Positions 17,333 through 26,523 of a stretch of DNA of 64,000 nt are shown one piece after another. Each line of letters opens with the position of its first letter. Position 1 is the first letter of the stretch. Below the pieces are notes generated by a model that was not told where the DNA came from, searched no databases, and worked only from the letters and a program-made list of their open reading frames with translations. The DNA lies in the NCBI GenBank assembly GCA_964369605.1, contig CAYJFD010000006.1, positions 1 through 64,000 of the forward strand, in the 5' to 3' direction. Source of the DNA: CAYJFD01 sp964369605 (lineage in GTDB: Bacteria; Bacteroidota; Bacteroidia; Bacteroidales; UBA932). Both the position numbers and the translations under genes were made by a program.

Positions 17333-17971
17333 ATGCCTGGATTAATTGGAAAAAAAATCGGAATGACATCCGTTTTCGATGCTGATGGGAAAAATATCCC
17401 ATGCACCGTTATTGAGGCTGGTCCGTGTGTAGTTACGCAGATTCGTACAGTAGAAAAAGATGGTTATGCCGCTGTACAGCTTGCCTATGGCGAAAAAAAA
17501 GAGAAACACACCAGCAAGCCCCTTCAAGGGCACTTTGAAAAGGCAGGAACCACTCCTAAGCGCAAGCTAGTTGAATTTAGACGCTTTAACGTTGAAGACG
17601 TTAAGTTAGGAGACACTTTCACCGTCACAGATCTTGACCTCAGTCTTGAGGGAGGAACTGAAGGATGGGTAGACATTACAGGTATCTCTAAAGGTAAGGG
17701 ATTCCAAGGTGTTGTGAAACGCCACGGATTCGCCGGAGTAGGAGGTCAAACTCATGGTCAACACAACAGATTACGTGCTCCTGGTTCACTAGGTGCTTCG
17801 TCTTGGCCTTCAAGAGTATTTAAGGGTATGAGAATGGCAGGCCGTATGGGTGGTGACAGAGTTAAGGTAATTAACTCAAGAGTTATCAAACTTGTTCCTG
17901 AAAACAATCTTATCGTTGTGAAGGGTTCTATACCTGGTGCAAAAGGTTCTTATGTAATAATTGAGGATTAA
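17333..17971 (+). CDS. rplC: 50S ribosomal protein L3
   Basis: L3 binds 23S rRNA near the peptidyl transferase centre and is one of the first assembly proteins. The 212-residue protein starts MPGLIGKKIGMTSVFD and contains the conserved GKGFQGVVKRHGF and GSLGASSWPSRVFKGMRMAGRMG segments. The Gln in GGQTHGQ, a known methylation site region in enterics, is present. It is the first gene of the transcript here; the usual upstream rpsJ (S10) is missing. Confidence 0.97.
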   Translation: MPGLIGKKIGMTSVFDADGKNIPCTVIEAGPCVVTQIRTVEKDGYAAVQLAYGEKKEKHTSKPLQGHFEKAGTTPKRKLVEFRRFNVEDVKLGDTFTVTDLDLSLEGGTEGWVDITGISKGKGFQGVVKRHGFAGVGGQTHGQHNRLRAPGSLGASSWPSRVFKGMRMAGRMGGDRVKVINSRVIKLVPENNLIVVKGSIPGAKGSYVIIED

Positions 17972-17976
17972 TCACT

Positions 17977-18603
17977 ATGGAATTATCAGTATACAAAATA
18001 GACGGAACTGAGTCAGGAAAGAAAGTAGTACTTGACCCAGAAGTATTCGGTATCGAGCCGAATGATCACGCTATCTATCTAGACGTTAAGCAATATCTTG
18101 CTAACCAACGTCAAGGAACTCACAAGACGAAAGAAAAGTGGGAAGTTAGATATAGTACTAAAAAGATTGTACGTCAGAAAGGTTCTGGAGGAGCACGTCA
18201 CGGATCTATCAAGTCACCAACATTTGTAGGTGGAGGTAGAGCTTTCGGTCCTCAGCCACGCGACTATCGTTTCAAACTAAACAAGAAGCTTAAGCAATTA
18301 GCTCGTTTCTCTGCGCTTTCTTACAAGCTACAAGAGAATGTTGTTACATTTGTTGAGCCATTTGAAATGGATACTCCTAAGACAAAAGAGTTTATCAAAA
18401 TTCTTGAGAATCTTAAGGCAAACGGAAGAAGAACATTATTTGTCCTTCCAGAAAATTCTAAAAATATTTACATATCATCTCGTAATCTTCAGAATGTTAA
18501 CGTTATCTCAGTTGATGAGATCAACACTTATTCGATCATGAATTCATACAATGTAGTTATGTTCGACGGAGTTCAAGACATTCTAGTAGAAAGACGTAAA
18601 TAA
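17977..18603 (+). CDS. rplD: 50S ribosomal protein L4
   Basis: L4 lines the exit tunnel of the 50S subunit; in E. coli it also represses its own operon. The extended loop is recognisable (RQKGSGGARHGSIKSPTFVGG, then FGPQPRDYRFKLNKK). The length of 208 residues is normal. It begins five bases after the L3 stop and is followed 11 bases later by L23. Confidence 0.97.
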   Translation: MELSVYKIDGTESGKKVVLDPEVFGIEPNDHAIYLDVKQYLANQRQGTHKTKEKWEVRYSTKKIVRQKGSGGARHGSIKSPTFVGGGRAFGPQPRDYRFKLNKKLKQLARFSALSYKLQENVVTFVEPFEMDTPKTKEFIKILENLKANGRRTLFVLPENSKNIYISSRNLQNVNVISVDEINTYSIMNSYNVVMFDGVQDILVERRK

Positions 18604-18614
18604 TCATATTCGAA

Positions 18615-18905
18615 ATGGGAATATTAATTAAGCCAATAGTAACTGAGAAATTAACGATTCTGGGCGAAAAATTGAATCGTTACGGTTTTATTGTTGACCG
18701 CGCGGCTAACAAACTTGAGATTAAGGCAGCGGTTGAGCAAATGTATGGTGTTACGGTTACCGATGTTAACACTGTTAACTACCACGGAAAACGTAAAAGT
18801 CGCTTCACAAAAGCGGGATTATTGACAGGTCGTGCAAATCACTATAAGAAAGCTTATGTGACACTTGCAGGAGAAGATAAGATTGATTTCTATAGCAATA
18901 TTTAA
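18615..18905 (+). CDS. rplW: 50S ribosomal protein L23
   Basis: L23 sits at the tunnel exit and docks trigger factor and SRP. The 96-residue protein has the conserved ILIKPIVTEKLT start and NTVNYHGKRKSRF loop. It lies between L4 and L2, as in the canonical S10 operon. Confidence 0.96.
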   Translation: MGILIKPIVTEKLTILGEKLNRYGFIVDRAANKLEIKAAVEQMYGVTVTDVNTVNYHGKRKSRFTKAGLLTGRANHYKKAYVTLAGEDKIDFYSNI

Positions 18906-18909
18906 TCCT

Positions 18910-19734
18910 ATGGCAGTACGTAAATTTAAACCAGTAACCCCTGGACAAAGACATAAAGTAATAAGCGCATTTGACGAAATCACCTGTGCAAAACCAGAGA
19001 AATCTCTAGTTGAGCCAATCAAGAAATCAGGTGGTCGTAACAATCAGGGTAAAATGACTATGCGCTACATCGGTGGAGGTCACAAAAAAGCTTACCGTGT
19101 AATCGATTTCCTTCGTAATAAGGACAATTACACTGCAACAGTGAAAACCATTGAGTATGATCCAAATAGAAGTGCGCGTATCGCGTTAGTAGTATATGCT
19201 GACGGTGAGAAGCGTTACATAATTGCCCCAAACGGGATCCAAGTAGGACAGACGATTGCTTCTGGTCCTGGTGTTGCACCAGAGATTGGAAATGCTTTAA
19301 CATTATCTGAAATTCCTCTTGGTACACTTGTTCACAATATTGAGCTACGTCCTGGACAAGGAGCAGCAATGGCACGTAGTGCTGGTGCTTACGCTCAATT
19401 AACTGCACGTGAAGGAAAGCACGCTATCCTACGTCTACCTTCGGGAGAGACAAGAATGGTGTCTATCAACTGTCGTGCAACTGTAGGTACAGTTTCGAAC
19501 CCTGACCATAACCTAGAAGTTCATGGTAAGGCAGGTCGTAAACGTTGGTTAGGTCGCAGACCACGTGTTCGTGGTGTAGTTATGAACCCAGTAGATCACC
19601 CAATGGGTGGTGGTGAAGGTCGTTCTTCTGGAGGACATCCACGCTCACGTAAGGGTCTATTAGCTAAGGGTTACAAGACTCGCGATCCTAAGAACAGATC
19701 GAACAAGTTTATCATAGAAAAAAGGAAAAAATAA
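18910..19734 (+). CDS. rplB: 50S ribosomal protein L2
   Basis: L2 is essential for subunit joining and peptidyl transfer. The ATG at 18910 gives the standard N-terminus MAVRKFKPVTPGQRHK and a 274-residue protein; the frame is open 15 codons further, inside rplW. Conserved blocks include GRNNQGKMTMRYIGGGHKK and the C-terminal VRGVVMNPVDHPMGGGEGRS, which contains the functionally key His. Confidence 0.97.
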   Translation: MAVRKFKPVTPGQRHKVISAFDEITCAKPEKSLVEPIKKSGGRNNQGKMTMRYIGGGHKKAYRVIDFLRNKDNYTATVKTIEYDPNRSARIALVVYADGEKRYIIAPNGIQVGQTIASGPGVAPEIGNALTLSEIPLGTLVHNIELRPGQGAAMARSAGAYAQLTAREGKHAILRLPSGETRMVSINCRATVGTVSNPDHNLEVHGKAGRKRWLGRRPRVRGVVMNPVDHPMGGGEGRSSGGHPRSRKGLLAKGYKTRDPKNRSNKFIIEKRKK

Positions 19735-19753
19735 CGGAATAAAATAAAGTATT

Positions 19754-20020
19754 ATGGCTAGATCACTAAGAAAAGGTCCTTATATTCAAGAAGCTCTAGA
19801 GAAAAGAGTTACTGCTATGAATGAAGGCACTATGAAGAAAGAAGTTATCAAGACTTGGTCAAGATCAAGTATGATATCACCAGACTTTGTGAGTCACACT
19901 ATTGCAGTACATAATGGAAATAAGTTTATTCCAGTTTATGTTACTGAAAATATGGTAGGTCACAAACTTGGTGAATTTGCACCGACAAGAACCTTTAAGG
20001 GTCACTCGGGTAATCGTTAA
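19754..20020 (+). CDS. rpsS: 30S ribosomal protein S19
   Basis: S19 forms the head of the 30S subunit together with S13. It is an 88-residue protein with MARSLRKGPYIQEAL, TWSRSSMISPDFVSHTIAVH and LGEFAPTRTFKGH. It is placed between L2 and L22, as usual. Confidence 0.97.
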   Translation: MARSLRKGPYIQEALEKRVTAMNEGTMKKEVIKTWSRSSMISPDFVSHTIAVHNGNKFIPVYVTENMVGHKLGEFAPTRTFKGHSGNR

Positions 20021-20045
20021 TCACTTAATGTAAAGAATTACAATA

Positions 20046-20465
20046 ATGGGATCTCGTAAAACAGAAATGGCCAACAGGCTAAAAGAAATAAAGAAGCAAA
20101 CTGCTATTGCCAAGCTAAATGATGTACCTACATCTCCTCGTAAAATGCGTCTAGTTATAGACATCATTAGAGGTATGGAAGTTAATCGTGCATTGGATAT
20201 ATTAAAGTATACTAAGAAAGAAGCTGCTATTCGTGTTGAAAAGCTACTACGTTCAGCTATCGCTAACTGGGAGTCTAAGAACGAAGCAGATCGTAAAGAA
20301 CTAGAGAACGGAAATGTTATCGTACAAACTGTTATGGTAGGTCAAGGTCGCTCTCTAAAGCGTATTAGAACTGCACCTCAGGGTCGTGCTGCACGTATCC
20401 GTAAGCGTTCAAATCACGTTACTATGATTTTAGGTGTTAAACAAACCGTAAATAAGGAGAATTAA
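20046..20465 (+). CDS. rplV: 50S ribosomal protein L22
   Basis: L22 lines the exit tunnel with L4. The MGSRKTEM start resembles other Bacteroidales L22 proteins. VPTSPRKMRLVIDIIRGMEV and the C-terminal loop APQGRAARIRKRSNHVTMIL are conserved. Length is 139 residues. It ends four bases before S3. Confidence 0.95.
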   Translation: MGSRKTEMANRLKEIKKQTAIAKLNDVPTSPRKMRLVIDIIRGMEVNRALDILKYTKKEAAIRVEKLLRSAIANWESKNEADRKELENGNVIVQTVMVGQGRSLKRIRTAPQGRAARIRKRSNHVTMILGVKQTVNKEN

Positions 20466-20469
20466 GATT

Positions 20470-21246
20470 ATGGGACAAAAAACTAACCCTATAAGCAACA
20501 GATTAGGAATTATCCGCGGCTGGGATTCTAACTGGTACGGTGGAACAAACTATTCAGCGAAATTATTAGAAGACGCAAAGATTCGTAAGTATCTTTTAGC
20601 TCGTGTTTCTAAGACAAACATTTCAAAGTTAGTTATCGAAAGAACTCTAAAGTTAATTACTGTAACTATTCATACAACTCGTCCTGGACATATCATCGGT
20701 AAAGGTGGTGCAGAGGTTGATAAACTAAAAGAGGAATTAAAGAAAATCACAGGTAATGAGATTCAAATTAATATCTTCGAAGTAAAGAGACCAGAAGTAG
20801 ACGCTAATATCGTTGCTAACAGCATCGCTCGTCAAGTTGAAGGTAGAGTATCTTACAGAAGAGCTATTAAAATGGCTATCGCTGCTACTATGAGAATGGG
20901 AGCAGAAGGTATCAAGGTTCAAATCAGTGGCCGTGTAGGTGGTGCTGAGATGGCAAGAAGTGAACTGTATAAGGAAGGACGTACTCCTCTTCATACATTC
21001 AGAGCTGACATCGACTATGCGCTAGCTGTAGCTAACACAAAGGTTGGAACACTAGGTATCAAGGTATGGATCTGTAACGGTGAAGTATTCGGCAAGCGTT
21101 CACTTTCTCCAAATGCTGGTGTAGCTGCTAACGCACAAGCACCTCAAGGAGGTCGTGGCAATGACAATCGTCGTGGTGGTCGTCGTAACAACGATCGTCG
21201 TGGTGGTGGTGACAGACGTCGCAATAACAACAACGAAGCAAGATAA
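20470..21246 (+). CDS. rpsC: 30S ribosomal protein S3 with Arg/Gly/Asn-rich tail
   Basis: S3 is at the mRNA entry site of the 30S subunit. MGQKTNPISNRLGIIRGWDSN, the KH-domain motif GHIIGKGGAEVDKLKEEL and GRVGGAEMARSE are diagnostic. The last 40 residues (from about 220) form a low-complexity tail rich in Arg, Gly and Asn (RRGGRRNNDRRGGG), making it 258 residues. It is the last gene of the transcript: a terminator follows within 20 bases, whereas L16, L29 and S17 would normally come next. Confidence 0.96.
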   Translation: MGQKTNPISNRLGIIRGWDSNWYGGTNYSAKLLEDAKIRKYLLARVSKTNISKLVIERTLKLITVTIHTTRPGHIIGKGGAEVDKLKEELKKITGNEIQINIFEVKRPEVDANIVANSIARQVEGRVSYRRAIKMAIAATMRMGAEGIKVQISGRVGGAEMARSELYKEGRTPLHTFRADIDYALAVANTKVGTLGIKVWICNGEVFGKRSLSPNAGVAANAQAPQGGRGNDNRRGGRRNNDRRGGGDRRRNNNNEAR

Positions 21247-21264
21247 ATCATTATCTTTATATAT

Positions 21265-21300
21265 AAAGCCGTCTCTTCTTAAAGGGACGGCTTTTTATTT
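21265..21300 (+). terminator. Terminator after S3
   Basis: AAAGCCGTCTC (21265-21275) pairs with GGGACGGCTTT and is followed by TTATTTT. It ends the ribosomal transcript at a point where the canonical operon continues. Confidence 0.85.
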
Positions 21301-21321
21301 TGCATCTATTGAAATAAAAAC

Positions 21322-21329
21322 TATATTTG
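21322..21329 (+). promoter_or_regulatory. -7 promoter element of TonB receptor gene
   Basis: TATATTTG matches TAnnTTTG, 16 bases before the TTG start codon, just after the ribosomal operon terminator. Confidence 0.55.
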
Positions 21330-21345
21330 TTATTATTTTTAGACC

Positions 21346-23637
21346 TTGAAAAACAAATTCTTATACTCTTTGCTTGTAATCTGTGCGTTACAAGTCTTTT
21401 TTTTGGTGGAACTCTCAGCTCAAGAGAGGGGATTTCTACTGAAGGGAGTTATAATTGATTCTACATCAAATAAACCTATTCCTGATATATCTATCATATC
21501 AAAGGAGAATCATACCATAGGAACACTAAGTGCACCGGATGGCAGTTTTACTTTAGAACTGCCGAAGGCTCAAAATACAATAGTCCTATATCACTTAAAT
21601 TATAAACAAAAGGAGATAAAAGTAGATCTCGAAAAGGAACAGGACTATGTTTGGGTGATGTCTCTATCTAATATAGTAATAGACGAATTAGTCATAAGCT
21701 CAAATAAACCATCACAAAGGTTAGAATCCGTTCAGATCGGAGTAGAAAGAATAGAGGTCGAAAGCCTCTTAAAAACTCCTACGTTTATGGGGCAGAGAGA
21801 TATTATCAGGTCGCTTACACTTCTTCCTGGAATTAAGCAAGAGAGCGATGCTTCAAGTGGCTTTCAGGTAAGGGGTGGATCTGCGTCTCAAAACCTAGTA
21901 CTTCTTGATGATATGCCAGTCTATAATGCAGGGCACCTTATGGGTATGTTTTCTATTTTTAATGATGATATAGTTTCTTCTGCTTCTTTATATAAGGGCT
22001 TAATGGGTGCGGAATTTAGTGGGGGAAGCTCTTCAGTGTTGGATATAAGTTCAAAAGGAGGAATAGCAGATAAGTTTGCACTTTCAGCAGATATAGGTAT
22101 TCTTTCCTCATCTTTATATATTAAAACTCCAATAATTGAAGATAAACTATCATTTCAAATAGCAGGCAGAAGGTCGTATTATGACTTATTTTTGGCTTTC
22201 TCGGATGAGTATAAAGACAATATCTCTTATTTTTATGATCTGAATGCAAAACTAGATGCAAGGCTATCGGAGAATGACAGACTATCGATTTCTTTTTTCA
22301 CAGGAAAAGATTTGCTAGGACTGGATGAGGTAATGGAGATGGGTTGGAAGAATAATGGAAGCTCTCTACAGTGGTATCACAGATATAACGATCGCTTTAC
22401 CTCTAGAACTTCATTGATAATGAGTAGGTATAGTTCAGACGCTTCAACAGAAGCATTTTCTACGGAGTTTGGAATGGAAGGAGGAATTAATAATTATGGA
22501 ATCAAACATAATTTTAACCTAGAACTAGAAAGGCATATTTTGAATTTTGGGATACACGCATCCTATGTATCTCTTTTAACTGCAGAATGGAAGTTTAGGG
22601 GTATTACTCAACGAGAGGAATCTAGTGGATTTGATTGTGCTCTGTATATTAGTGATAGCTGGAAAATTTCTCCTCAATTAGAAGTAAAGTCTGGATTACG
22701 TCTTAGTGTGTTTGCGCCAAATACTTATAAACTTATAAATAACACAAATGAAAATCTTCTAAAAAGGGGCATACAAGACGCTTACTTTATTTTAGAACCA
22801 AGACTAACTTTAAATTATTTATTAACTGAAAATCAAAGTTTGAAGGGAGGATATTCACGCTTGTCTCAAAATATTCACGCATTAAGGGGTTTATCTATGT
22901 CTTTGCCTTTTGACAGAAGCATTCTAACAGGAGGATTAGTAAGGCCTCAAGTCTCGGATCAGGTATCTATAGGATATTCGATTTTAATGCCTAATCAGGT
23001 CTGGGAATTTAGTCTTGAGACTTATTATAAACAAATCACAGGAGTCTATGACTATAAAGATGGAAAGGATTTTACAAGCGATATAATATTAGAGAGTATT
23101 ATACTAGGAGGAGAAGGCAGAAGTTATGGTTTTGAGGCTTTAATAAGGAAAAACCTAGGCGATTTTACCTGCTGGCTAGGCTATACCCTTTCGTGGTCGG
23201 AGAATAAAATAAAGGGTATAAATAATGGAGATTGGTATACTGCAGGTAATGACAGAAGACACGATATATCTATAGTAGGGATGTATGATCTGGGTAAGGG
23301 TTGGAGTGCATCTTGCTCTTGGGTATATAATACAGGGCAGGCCTTAACTGCTCCAAGTGCAAAATATCAGATAGGTGATACCTTCTATTATTATTACTCT
23401 GAGAGGAATGGTTATAGGGCTCCAGAATATCATCGACTTGATGTAAGCGTATCACATAAGAAGAGTAATCGTAAATATGAGAGAGAATTAACATTAGGAA
23501 TCTATAACTTATATAATAGATATAATCCATTTATGATAACGTTTGAGAATTATCCTAGCTCTCCTACAGGTACAAAAGCGATACAGACTTCACTTTTTGG
23601 AATCATCCCTTCTGTATCTTACAGCATAACATTTTAA
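21346..23637 (+). CDS. TonB-dependent outer-membrane receptor with carboxypeptidase-like N-terminal domain
   Basis: A signal peptide (ALQVFFLVELSAQ) is followed by a CarboxypepD_reg-like domain (LKGVIIDSTSNKPIPDISI, residues 30-115). A plug domain comes next (TLLPGIKQESDASSGFQVRGG, LVLLDDMPVYNAGHL), then a 22-strand barrel ending in an aromatic C-terminus (YSITF). The start is a TTG; no ATG occurs until within the plug. The partner gene 28 bases downstream encodes a DUF4249 lipoprotein, a pairing seen repeatedly in Bacteroidota. The substrate is unknown. Confidence 0.9.
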   Translation: MKNKFLYSLLVICALQVFFLVELSAQERGFLLKGVIIDSTSNKPIPDISIISKENHTIGTLSAPDGSFTLELPKAQNTIVLYHLNYKQKEIKVDLEKEQDYVWVMSLSNIVIDELVISSNKPSQRLESVQIGVERIEVESLLKTPTFMGQRDIIRSLTLLPGIKQESDASSGFQVRGGSASQNLVLLDDMPVYNAGHLMGMFSIFNDDIVSSASLYKGLMGAEFSGGSSSVLDISSKGGIADKFALSADIGILSSSLYIKTPIIEDKLSFQIAGRRSYYDLFLAFSDEYKDNISYFYDLNAKLDARLSENDRLSISFFTGKDLLGLDEVMEMGWKNNGSSLQWYHRYNDRFTSRTSLIMSRYSSDASTEAFSTEFGMEGGINNYGIKHNFNLELERHILNFGIHASYVSLLTAEWKFRGITQREESSGFDCALYISDSWKISPQLEVKSGLRLSVFAPNTYKLINNTNENLLKRGIQDAYFILEPRLTLNYLLTENQSLKGGYSRLSQNIHALRGLSMSLPFDRSILTGGLVRPQVSDQVSIGYSILMPNQVWEFSLETYYKQITGVYDYKDGKDFTSDIILESIILGGEGRSYGFEALIRKNLGDFTCWLGYTLSWSENKIKGINNGDWYTAGNDRRHDISIVGMYDLGKGWSASCSWVYNTGQALTAPSAKYQIGDTFYYYYSERNGYRAPEYHRLDVSVSHKKSNRKYERELTLGIYNLYNRYNPFMITFENYPSSPTGTKAIQTSLFGIIPSVSYSITF

Positions 23638-23664
23638 GCACTTTTACAAGCACAAGAATATAAT

Positions 23665-24528
23665 ATGAATAATTCAAGACTAAAATATATTAGAGTGGCA
23701 TTATACACTTGCTTGTCCTTTATTATACTAGTAGGGTGTACAAAAGAGATACGAATAGATTATAAGAACATTAAACCAAAATATGTTATTCAAGCAGATA
23801 TAGATCCTGAAGGTGGTGAGGTAAAGATAAATACCACCATAGATATGACAAATGGAGGTGAAACTCCAGCAGTAAATAATGCAGAAGTAGAATTAGTAAA
23901 TGAAGAAGGAGAAAGAGTAAAGTATTATAGAACTGCAGGTTCAAGCTATAAGGCCTTAGGGCTTCAAGATGATTTCTTGGAAGTAGGAAAAAATTACACT
24001 TTATCAGTTAAAGTAGATGATAGAGAATACGCATCTACATCTATGGTGCACGAGGAATTAAAAATAGGAGAAGTCGTATTTGATTTTCAGAAGATCTCGG
24101 GGAAAGTAGGTTTCTTATCTCTAAGAGTAGAGTATTTTGATACACCTGCTGAGCATGACTATTATATGTATACAGCATACATAGAACAAAGCGAAGAAAA
24201 TAAGGAAGATGCTCCTCAAGAAGACGGAAGTGAACCTAAGATAATGACTGGAATCTTCACAGATAGGGGATTTACAGGTGTATATCAGGAATTTACCATA
24301 TCACTAGGAATGGTAGGAGTGGGGTCTACAGCGAAAATAAAAGAAGGTGACACACTTCATGTACAGGTAAATGAGGTAGATAAGCAGGAGTATGATTTCT
24401 GGGCATCGTTAGGAAAACAAGGGCAGAATGCTATGTCAACATTCTCTAATGGAGCTATAGGATATTTTAATTTATTCAAGAAGAGAACAGTGATAAAAGC
24501 AGTGTACACAAACGAGAATACTCAATAA
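23665..24528 (+). CDS. DUF4249 lipoprotein, partner of TonB receptor
   Basis: The lipobox is ILVGC. The protein has beta-rich DUF4249 features: YVIQADIDPEGGEVKI, then NNAEVELVNEEGERVKY and YTLSVKVDDREYAS. The C-terminal half has DFWASLGKQGQNAMSTFSNG. It is probably a surface or periplasmic lid or accessory protein for the upstream receptor, by gene pairing. It ends 10 bases from the convergent regulator gene. Confidence 0.8.
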   Translation: MNNSRLKYIRVALYTCLSFIILVGCTKEIRIDYKNIKPKYVIQADIDPEGGEVKINTTIDMTNGGETPAVNNAEVELVNEEGERVKYYRTAGSSYKALGLQDDFLEVGKNYTLSVKVDDREYASTSMVHEELKIGEVVFDFQKISGKVGFLSLRVEYFDTPAEHDYYMYTAYIEQSEENKEDAPQEDGSEPKIMTGIFTDRGFTGVYQEFTISLGMVGVGSTAKIKEGDTLHVQVNEVDKQEYDFWASLGKQGQNAMSTFSNGAIGYFNLFKKRTVIKAVYTNENTQ

Positions 24529-24538
24529 GTCTTTATTC

Positions 24539-26293
24539 TTAAGCCTTTGAATTTTTAATTTTCTCAATATTCTTTTTGTATTCAGAAGGAGGGCACCCAA
24601 CTTCTTTGGTAAATGCCCTATAAAAAGTGGTAGTATTACTGAATCCTACCTCTATACTAACTTGTTTTAGTGGTATTTCTTTTGAAGAAAGGATGTCAGT
24701 TGCCTCCTCTATTCTAAATTGATTTAGGTATGAAGAGAAGTTAGTACCAGAGTATTTATTAATAGCTTTAGAAATATAACTTCTATTAGTGCTAAGCCTC
24801 TCAGCTATAGCGTCGATGCCTAAGTTACAGTCCAAATATAGTTTTTCCTTAATCATCATCGCATCTATTTCTCTGAATAACTTTTCCTCAGAGTCTAATT
24901 CCAAATTTAGGTCAGTTTCCTTCTCTGAATCCCTATTAAGTTTCTTTCTGAAAAGATATTTCTGATGCTGTTCAACCATTAACTTTCTCGCTTTGGATTT
25001 ACTCCTAGCAGAAATCCAACTAAAAATGAAAATGACTATTATGATAACAAGTGCTGATACGATAATGAGCATCCTTCTTTTTGCCTCGAGTATTTGAATC
25101 TCCTGACTGTGAATCTCCCTTTCGTAGGAAGTTTTCTGGTATGATAAACGAAAATCGCTAAACTCTCTTTCTCTCTGTAATATTTTAATACTATCTCGGA
25201 ACTTGCTATAGTACAACTCAAAGTTCTCTACGCTATCAAGCATATTCAAATCTCGATAAGTATTTACTATAGCTTTAATCAGATTACTGGTATGCTGAAG
25301 GTTCTTATGTGAGCGTGCAATGTTTAGTCCACAGTTGTATTTAATTAATGCACTATCTAATTGTTCTGTCTCATAAAGAAAGTTGCCATAGTGTAAATAG
25401 TAGTCAGAGAAATCTACATTTCTTCGTGAAGATATTAATTCGTCAGCCTCTCTAAATAGTTCAAGTGCCGTATCTTCATTACCAAGTTTGTAAAAGATTT
25501 CTGCCTTTGTATAAAGGATTTCTATTCTAATCATAATTTGCCCCTCACTATCTCCTAATCTCTCTGCTATCAATAAACTTTCAGCGGCCTTTTGAAACTT
25601 CTTTTCCAGTATTCTCATTCTTGCAAGTGCGATATAGATACGAGCCTTCGTGCTTTGGCTTGCAGAGAACTGATTCGATAAGCTAACTGCTCGTTGAGCG
25701 TATTCGATCCCAGAACTATCTTGTCGTAGGTAAAAAATATTAGTAATATTATAAAGACTTGTAAGCATTCCCTCGTACGAGTTAGTGTTCTCGTAGTAGT
25801 CATAACACCTTAAGAGATACTCAAGGCTCCTAGAGTAGTCAAGTTTATTCTTGAACGCGTCGATAGCATAAATATTATTTAAGGTATTCTCTAATGCTCT
25901 ATCAGAGATATTTAATAGGCTCAGCTTATCTAGATAGTGATCTAAAAGGGACTTGTCGCCAAGGAATAAAAAAATCTCGGAAAGGCATATATAGGCGCAT
26001 ATTTCTCCGTATTCATATTTCGCATCTTTGCATTTTTGTGCATAGGAAATGACTCTAGGTATGAGAATATTATACTCTCCTCTTTCTAGATGATAGTTCC
26101 AGATCGGTATGTGATGGAAGGCATCAAGTGTATCTATTTTCTTTATCTTTTGATATGATATTAGGTCTAGACTATCTACAATCTTATATAGCTCTCTTTT
26201 TTCTAAATTATTAGAGCTATTGCACGCAAATAGAAGGCTGGTAATAGCTAGTAAAAAGAGTAATCTGTAATATTTATTGTTGAAAATTGTCAT
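24539..26293 (-). CDS. Second membrane-spanning TPR / AraC-type regulator
   Basis: It has the same plan and length (584 residues) as the regulator at 12.8-14.5 kb. There is a lipobox (LLFAC), TPR-like helical repeats to about residue 390, a transmembrane helix near 408-428 (LIIVSALVIIIVIFIFSWIS), and an AraC helix-turn-helix (GIDAIAERLSTNRSYISKAI, VGFSNTTTFYRAFTKEVGCPPSEY). The two DNA-binding domains are clearly paralogous. It diverges from the repeat lipoprotein at 26.5 kb, which is its likely target. No clear copy of the AAAGTGAGA repeat is present in this intergenic gap. Confidence 0.8.
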   Translation of the reverse strand: MTIFNNKYYRLLFLLAITSLLFACNSSNNLEKRELYKIVDSLDLISYQKIKKIDTLDAFHHIPIWNYHLERGEYNILIPRVISYAQKCKDAKYEYGEICAYICLSEIFLFLGDKSLLDHYLDKLSLLNISDRALENTLNNIYAIDAFKNKLDYSRSLEYLLRCYDYYENTNSYEGMLTSLYNITNIFYLRQDSSGIEYAQRAVSLSNQFSASQSTKARIYIALARMRILEKKFQKAAESLLIAERLGDSEGQIMIRIEILYTKAEIFYKLGNEDTALELFREADELISSRRNVDFSDYYLHYGNFLYETEQLDSALIKYNCGLNIARSHKNLQHTSNLIKAIVNTYRDLNMLDSVENFELYYSKFRDSIKILQREREFSDFRLSYQKTSYEREIHSQEIQILEAKRRMLIIVSALVIIIVIFIFSWISARSKSKARKLMVEQHQKYLFRKKLNRDSEKETDLNLELDSEEKLFREIDAMMIKEKLYLDCNLGIDAIAERLSTNRSYISKAINKYSGTNFSSYLNQFRIEEATDILSSKEIPLKQVSIEVGFSNTTTFYRAFTKEVGCPPSEYKKNIEKIKNSKA

Positions 26294-26449
26294 AAATATT
26301 TGTAGAAGCGTAAGTCTATGTAAAGATAGAAAAAAAAACTAAGGAAAAATAATAAATGTGCAAGTTCTTAATAATTAGCGTTTTGGTAAATTGAAAATTG
26401 TTAATTTATGATATGTAATGAGGTTTTTATCTATTGTAAGACAGAATAA

Positions 26450-26480
26450 TTGCAAATATTTAGGCTATGAGGTTACTTTG
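26450..26480 (+). promoter_or_regulatory. Promoter of multi-repeat lipoprotein gene
   Basis: TTG at 26450-26452 and TTACTTTG at 26473-26480 (one mismatch to TAnnTTTG) are separated by 20 bases, the usual -33/-7 spacing. The ATG is 44 bases downstream. Confidence 0.5.
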
Positions 26481-26523
26481 TAGTAAACGAAAACAAACTA
26501 TTAATCCCTTAATTCTTTATAAG

